A DNA stretch of 22,854 bases from positions 1 to 22,854 of the forward strand of contig JBGVMW010000153.1 in NCBI GenBank assembly GCA_045125095.1, given 5' to 3'. The notes beneath the pieces were generated by a model. That model searched no databases and was not told the origin of the DNA. It saw nothing but the letters and a program-made list of their open reading frames with translations. The first letter of the stretch is position 1, and every line of letters starts with the position of its first letter. This stretch comes from JBGVMW01 sp045125095 (lineage in GTDB: Bacteria > Bacillota > Clostridia > Lachnospirales > Lachnospiraceae). Positions 22,572 through 22,854 of this stretch are shown here, piece by piece. Made by a program: the position numbers and the translations under genes.

Positions 22572-22645
22572 ACGGTTACCCTATACAGCTCTGTTGCCTC
22601 GTGGGCAGTCTGCACGTTCCTTTCCTTATATATTTATTTAGAGGT

Positions 22646-22854
22646 TTGCGAAAGTGAAGGCCATTCGCAAATTGTCAGAATTGTTTGTAGCATATAACTG
22701 CTTACTACATAGTCTATATTTGACGCGCTCTCGCTCCCTTCAAACGTAGCGGGCACTAAGGCTGTAAAATACACAGCCTAAGTGCCGACGTTTTCAGAGG
22801 GTCACATATAGACTATGTAGCAAACAGCTATCTGTCACAAACAATTCTGACAAT
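22646..22854 (+). repeat. Long-hairpin repeat element, copy D (right end cut by window)
   Basis: TTGCGAAA (22646-22653) opens a copy matching copy B through the left arm, the TACATAGTCTATA arm, the central hairpin and the right arm, until the window ends at 22854, about 25 bases short of the expected terminus. Orientation is the same as the other copies. Upstream flank TATATATTTATTTAGAGG resembles the flanks of B and B'. It lies about 75 bases upstream of the XRE regulator on the opposite strand. Confidence 0.85.

Overview
The window looks like low-GC Firmicutes DNA, most likely a butyrate-forming gut anaerobe of the Lachnospiraceae. The evidence is AT-rich composition, strong AGGAGG-type ribosome binding sites, a four-subunit ferredoxin-dependent 2-oxoacid oxidoreductase, a ptb-buk (phosphotransbutyrylase/butyrate kinase) pair, and a very long secreted protein with Ig-like and Cys-rich repeats. 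Species assignment is inference. No tRNA, rRNA, CRISPR array, transposase or integrase was seen.

Layout: (1) 1-196 is a copy of a long near-palindromic repeat element. (2) 499-2427 encodes a soluble sensor joining ferredoxin clusters, an FeFe-hydrogenase H-cluster domain and a chemoreceptor signalling tip; it has its own consensus promoter and terminator. (3) 2501-9555 is an AT-rich module: a LytTR response regulator and AgrC-like GHKL kinase, a pair of direct repeats resembling a LytTR operator directly after the kinase, one or two tiny ORFs, a small soluble protein, a secreted DUF2712-like protein, a lipoprotein, two six-helix permeases and a BcrA/LanF-like ATPase. It ends at a terminator. 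(4) 9733-14097 is an energy-metabolism operon, porC-porD-porA-porB plus an ArsB/CitM-type permease, with its own promoter and terminator. (5) 14127-18158 (minus strand) encodes a 1343-residue secreted multidomain protein. (6) 18199-18534 holds one full and one degraded copy of the repeat element. (7) 18805-19887 encodes a Nudix-HD fusion. (8) 19960-22007 (minus) is ptb-buk. (9) 22236-22571 (minus) encodes a small XRE regulator. (10) A further repeat copy runs off the end at 22854.

How it fits together: Por produces acetyl-CoA and reduced ferredoxin, Ptb-Buk ends an acyl-CoA branch with ATP formation, and the hydrogenase-like receptor could report H2 or redox state of the same metabolism. These links are inferred from proximity. 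The most promising under-described system is the 2.5-9.5 kb module. It has the architecture of a peptide-sensing or bacteriocin/immunity locus, but the window contains no AgrB-type processing protease and no recognisable bacteriocin. The second candidate is the family of about 233-bp hairpin elements, all in the same orientation, at both ends of the window and around 18.2-18.5 kb.
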